A stretch of DNA of 64,000 bases from Marchantia polymorpha subsp. ruderalis (Eukaryota > Streptophyta > Marchantiopsida > Marchantiales > Marchantiaceae). Below, in pieces: positions 62,322 through 64,000 of the stretch (positions within the stretch are counted from its first letter, which is position 1; every line of letters begins with the position of its first letter). The position numbers and the translations under genes are program-made. The notes under the pieces were generated by a model. That model was not told the origin of the DNA. It was given only the letters and a program-made list of their open reading frames with translations, and made no database searches. Where the stretch lies: the NCBI GenBank assembly GCA_037833965.1, contig AP031354.1, forward strand, positions 17,648,001-17,712,000. Direction: 5' to 3'.

Positions 62322-64000
62322 TGCTTGCAAATTAAGAGAAACTGTGCTCTATACATGACTTACGAAATAATTCTGATGCTAAATGCAAGATAACAGTGAT
62401 ATGTGACTTCATATGAACATCTGGTGTAATCGTACATGTAAAGTCAAATCATTGATATATCTACTGAAATGAAACAAGTCATACTGCCACTTTTGCACTC
62501 TGTGCTCATATCACAAATCCAAACATGTCATATGAAAGAGATAAAACGCATTGCTCATTTGATAAAATAGTTGAAACGTAAACATTATATTTCATCTCTT
62601 TGTCTCTCTTTTTTCTGTTTAAAGCATATTCAGATATAGTTTTGCTGCAAAATTTTTAAATGTGATTAAATATCTTTCTATTGGATGCGTAGTCTAATTT
62701 GCATATTTATTTGATGATAGTTCCCATCTCAAAATGTTTAACTCATAAACAAGATCTAAAGAATTATTTCAAACAAGACATCATTGTATAACATTGTTCT
62801 TACGATTAACATCTGCTTGTATAACATCTGCTTTAGAGATTTTTGTTGTACAATTTTTCAAACTTTTTCAGTTGTTTTTAATATTTGGCGCTTTGACTCT
62901 TAGTAACTTTTGAATAGATATATCATCAAAATTGATGCATCAAACATATTTTTCAAGAAAACAACTCTATTTATGAGGTAAAATGATAGATATTTACAAT
63001 TTTGTTACTAAAGTTAAAAGAAGAAGGTGATCAAAGTGTCATTAGTCATTTTTAAAGGTGTATATCAACAAACCCACACACATCGAAGCTTTTGATGCAT
63101 TTTTTATTCAAGTTGAAACAACTCTGAAAAGATGAAATGTTGATGGAAAATTTTATTTTATATTTAGAAATGTTTATCAAAATATAATAATGATTTTATT
63201 ATCATATCAACATACATTCTACAAATGAAACTATGCATGGAAGTTTTATATCATGGAGTTACTAAATATCAAAGATATCCGCATATTGATTCAATCATAC
63301 AATTTTATCATAGTGTGACCAAAAGAAACTATCAAAAAACTTGATAATTTTCAATCTTTATTTGCTTTTATTTGCTGAATGACCTCAATCTATTTGAAAT
63401 ATCAAAAGATTTAGAATTTCATTATTTCAAAATATTATAGATTTTATGGACATAATATAAAAAACTGACACCTAGTAAATAGTTTTCAAAATTCCACATA
63501 CCATTTGAATGATAATCTACATTGAGACTACTGAGTGCATTTAGATTTCTCGAGTCTTTCACATGTCTATATTTCTTTCAAATTTTGCCTGAGTTTTAAA
63601 TCTTTTCAGTTGTTCGTCAAAGTTCTTTTAATTGTTCTTTATAACTGTGACTTTATTTCTTGATAAAACAAAATTTTTCTAACAAATATTAATCATTATC
63701 AAATTATTTTTCTTGAATTCATGTTTTGAAAAAAATCCAGATCGTAAATGAATTTTTAAAATTTTTGGTTACTTTTCAAAGAACATTCTTATGTCTTGAT
63801 TGCCAACAAATCCTTTTGAAAAAGTATAAATGTGTGTATATTCAGGACATTAAAATAAAAAGAAAACATTTTTTGCAAGTCAAATTGTTGATGATTTATC
63901 AAAATTCTGCTAGTTACGATGTCTATGAAACTCATCAGTACTTTCTTAGATATATAAAGTCAAAATCGTATGATTTGAAATAATAACAAATCTTTTGTCC
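62322..64000. repeat. AT-rich dispersed repeat, copy 2 (runs off the window)
   Basis: Colinear with 43875-45550, about 18.45 kb away in direct orientation, including the ATG-less 85-codon frame at 63726-63983. It may be one end of a large segmental duplication or part of a longer element cut by the window edge. Confidence 0.85.

Overview
This window is plant nuclear DNA, most likely from a bryophyte such as a moss. The evidence is a nest of plant-type Ty3/gypsy retrotransposons, whose primer-binding sites match the 3' end of a plant tRNA-Asp, next to an intron-containing gene for an LRR-Roc-COR (Roco-type) GTPase. The bryophyte assignment is an inference from the style of that gene and is not proven. 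Composition changes sharply near 43,874: the GC-rich transposon nest is on the left and AT-rich host DNA is on the right.

Positions 1-43,874 are a Russian-doll stack of related LTR retrotransposons with very long LTRs (about 4.9-5.4 kb). Element C is the oldest; only pieces of one LTR are visible (36,163-36,889 and 42,276-43,874), and it entered host repeat DNA at 43,875. Two insertions split C: full-length element B (from before the window to 36,162) and solo LTR B3 (36,890-42,270). B is itself split by the young full-length element A (590-16,121, inside B's left LTR) and by an inverted solo LTR, B2 (24,101-29,495, inside B's gag). Five-base target-site duplications mark A (cattt), B2 (atgtc) and B3 (cacca), and one repeat is predicted for C. 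A, B, B3 and C read on the minus strand; B2 reads on the plus strand.

Each element has a sense-strand layout of R-U5, tRNA-Asp PBS, gag-protease, in-frame TAG, RT-RNaseH-integrase, PPT, then U3 and R. The unusual part is U3. It is about 4 kb or more and carries one large open reading frame (851 aa in A, 1,050 aa in B2) with a conserved N-terminal domain, a palindrome-rich disordered middle and a C-terminal coiled coil. A TATA box lies just downstream of this ORF in every complete LTR seen. The ORF is therefore in U3, present in both LTRs, and sits 3' of pol in the genomic RNA. A and B also share a TAG-CAR-YYA stop context between gag and pol, a covarying hairpin between U5 and the PBS, and a second covarying hairpin just after the TATA box. 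These parts look like one retrotransposon lineage with an LTR-borne accessory protein.

Positions 43,875-64,000 are AT-rich host DNA. A three-exon minus-strand gene (52,648-57,500) encodes a predicted 1,451-aa LRR-Roc-COR protein. It is flanked by a composite tandem repeat (58.1-64.0 kb) whose AT-rich half also occurs at 43,875-45,550. I recognise no other gene between 45.5 and 52.6 kb; that stretch holds decayed repeats and one duplicated segment.
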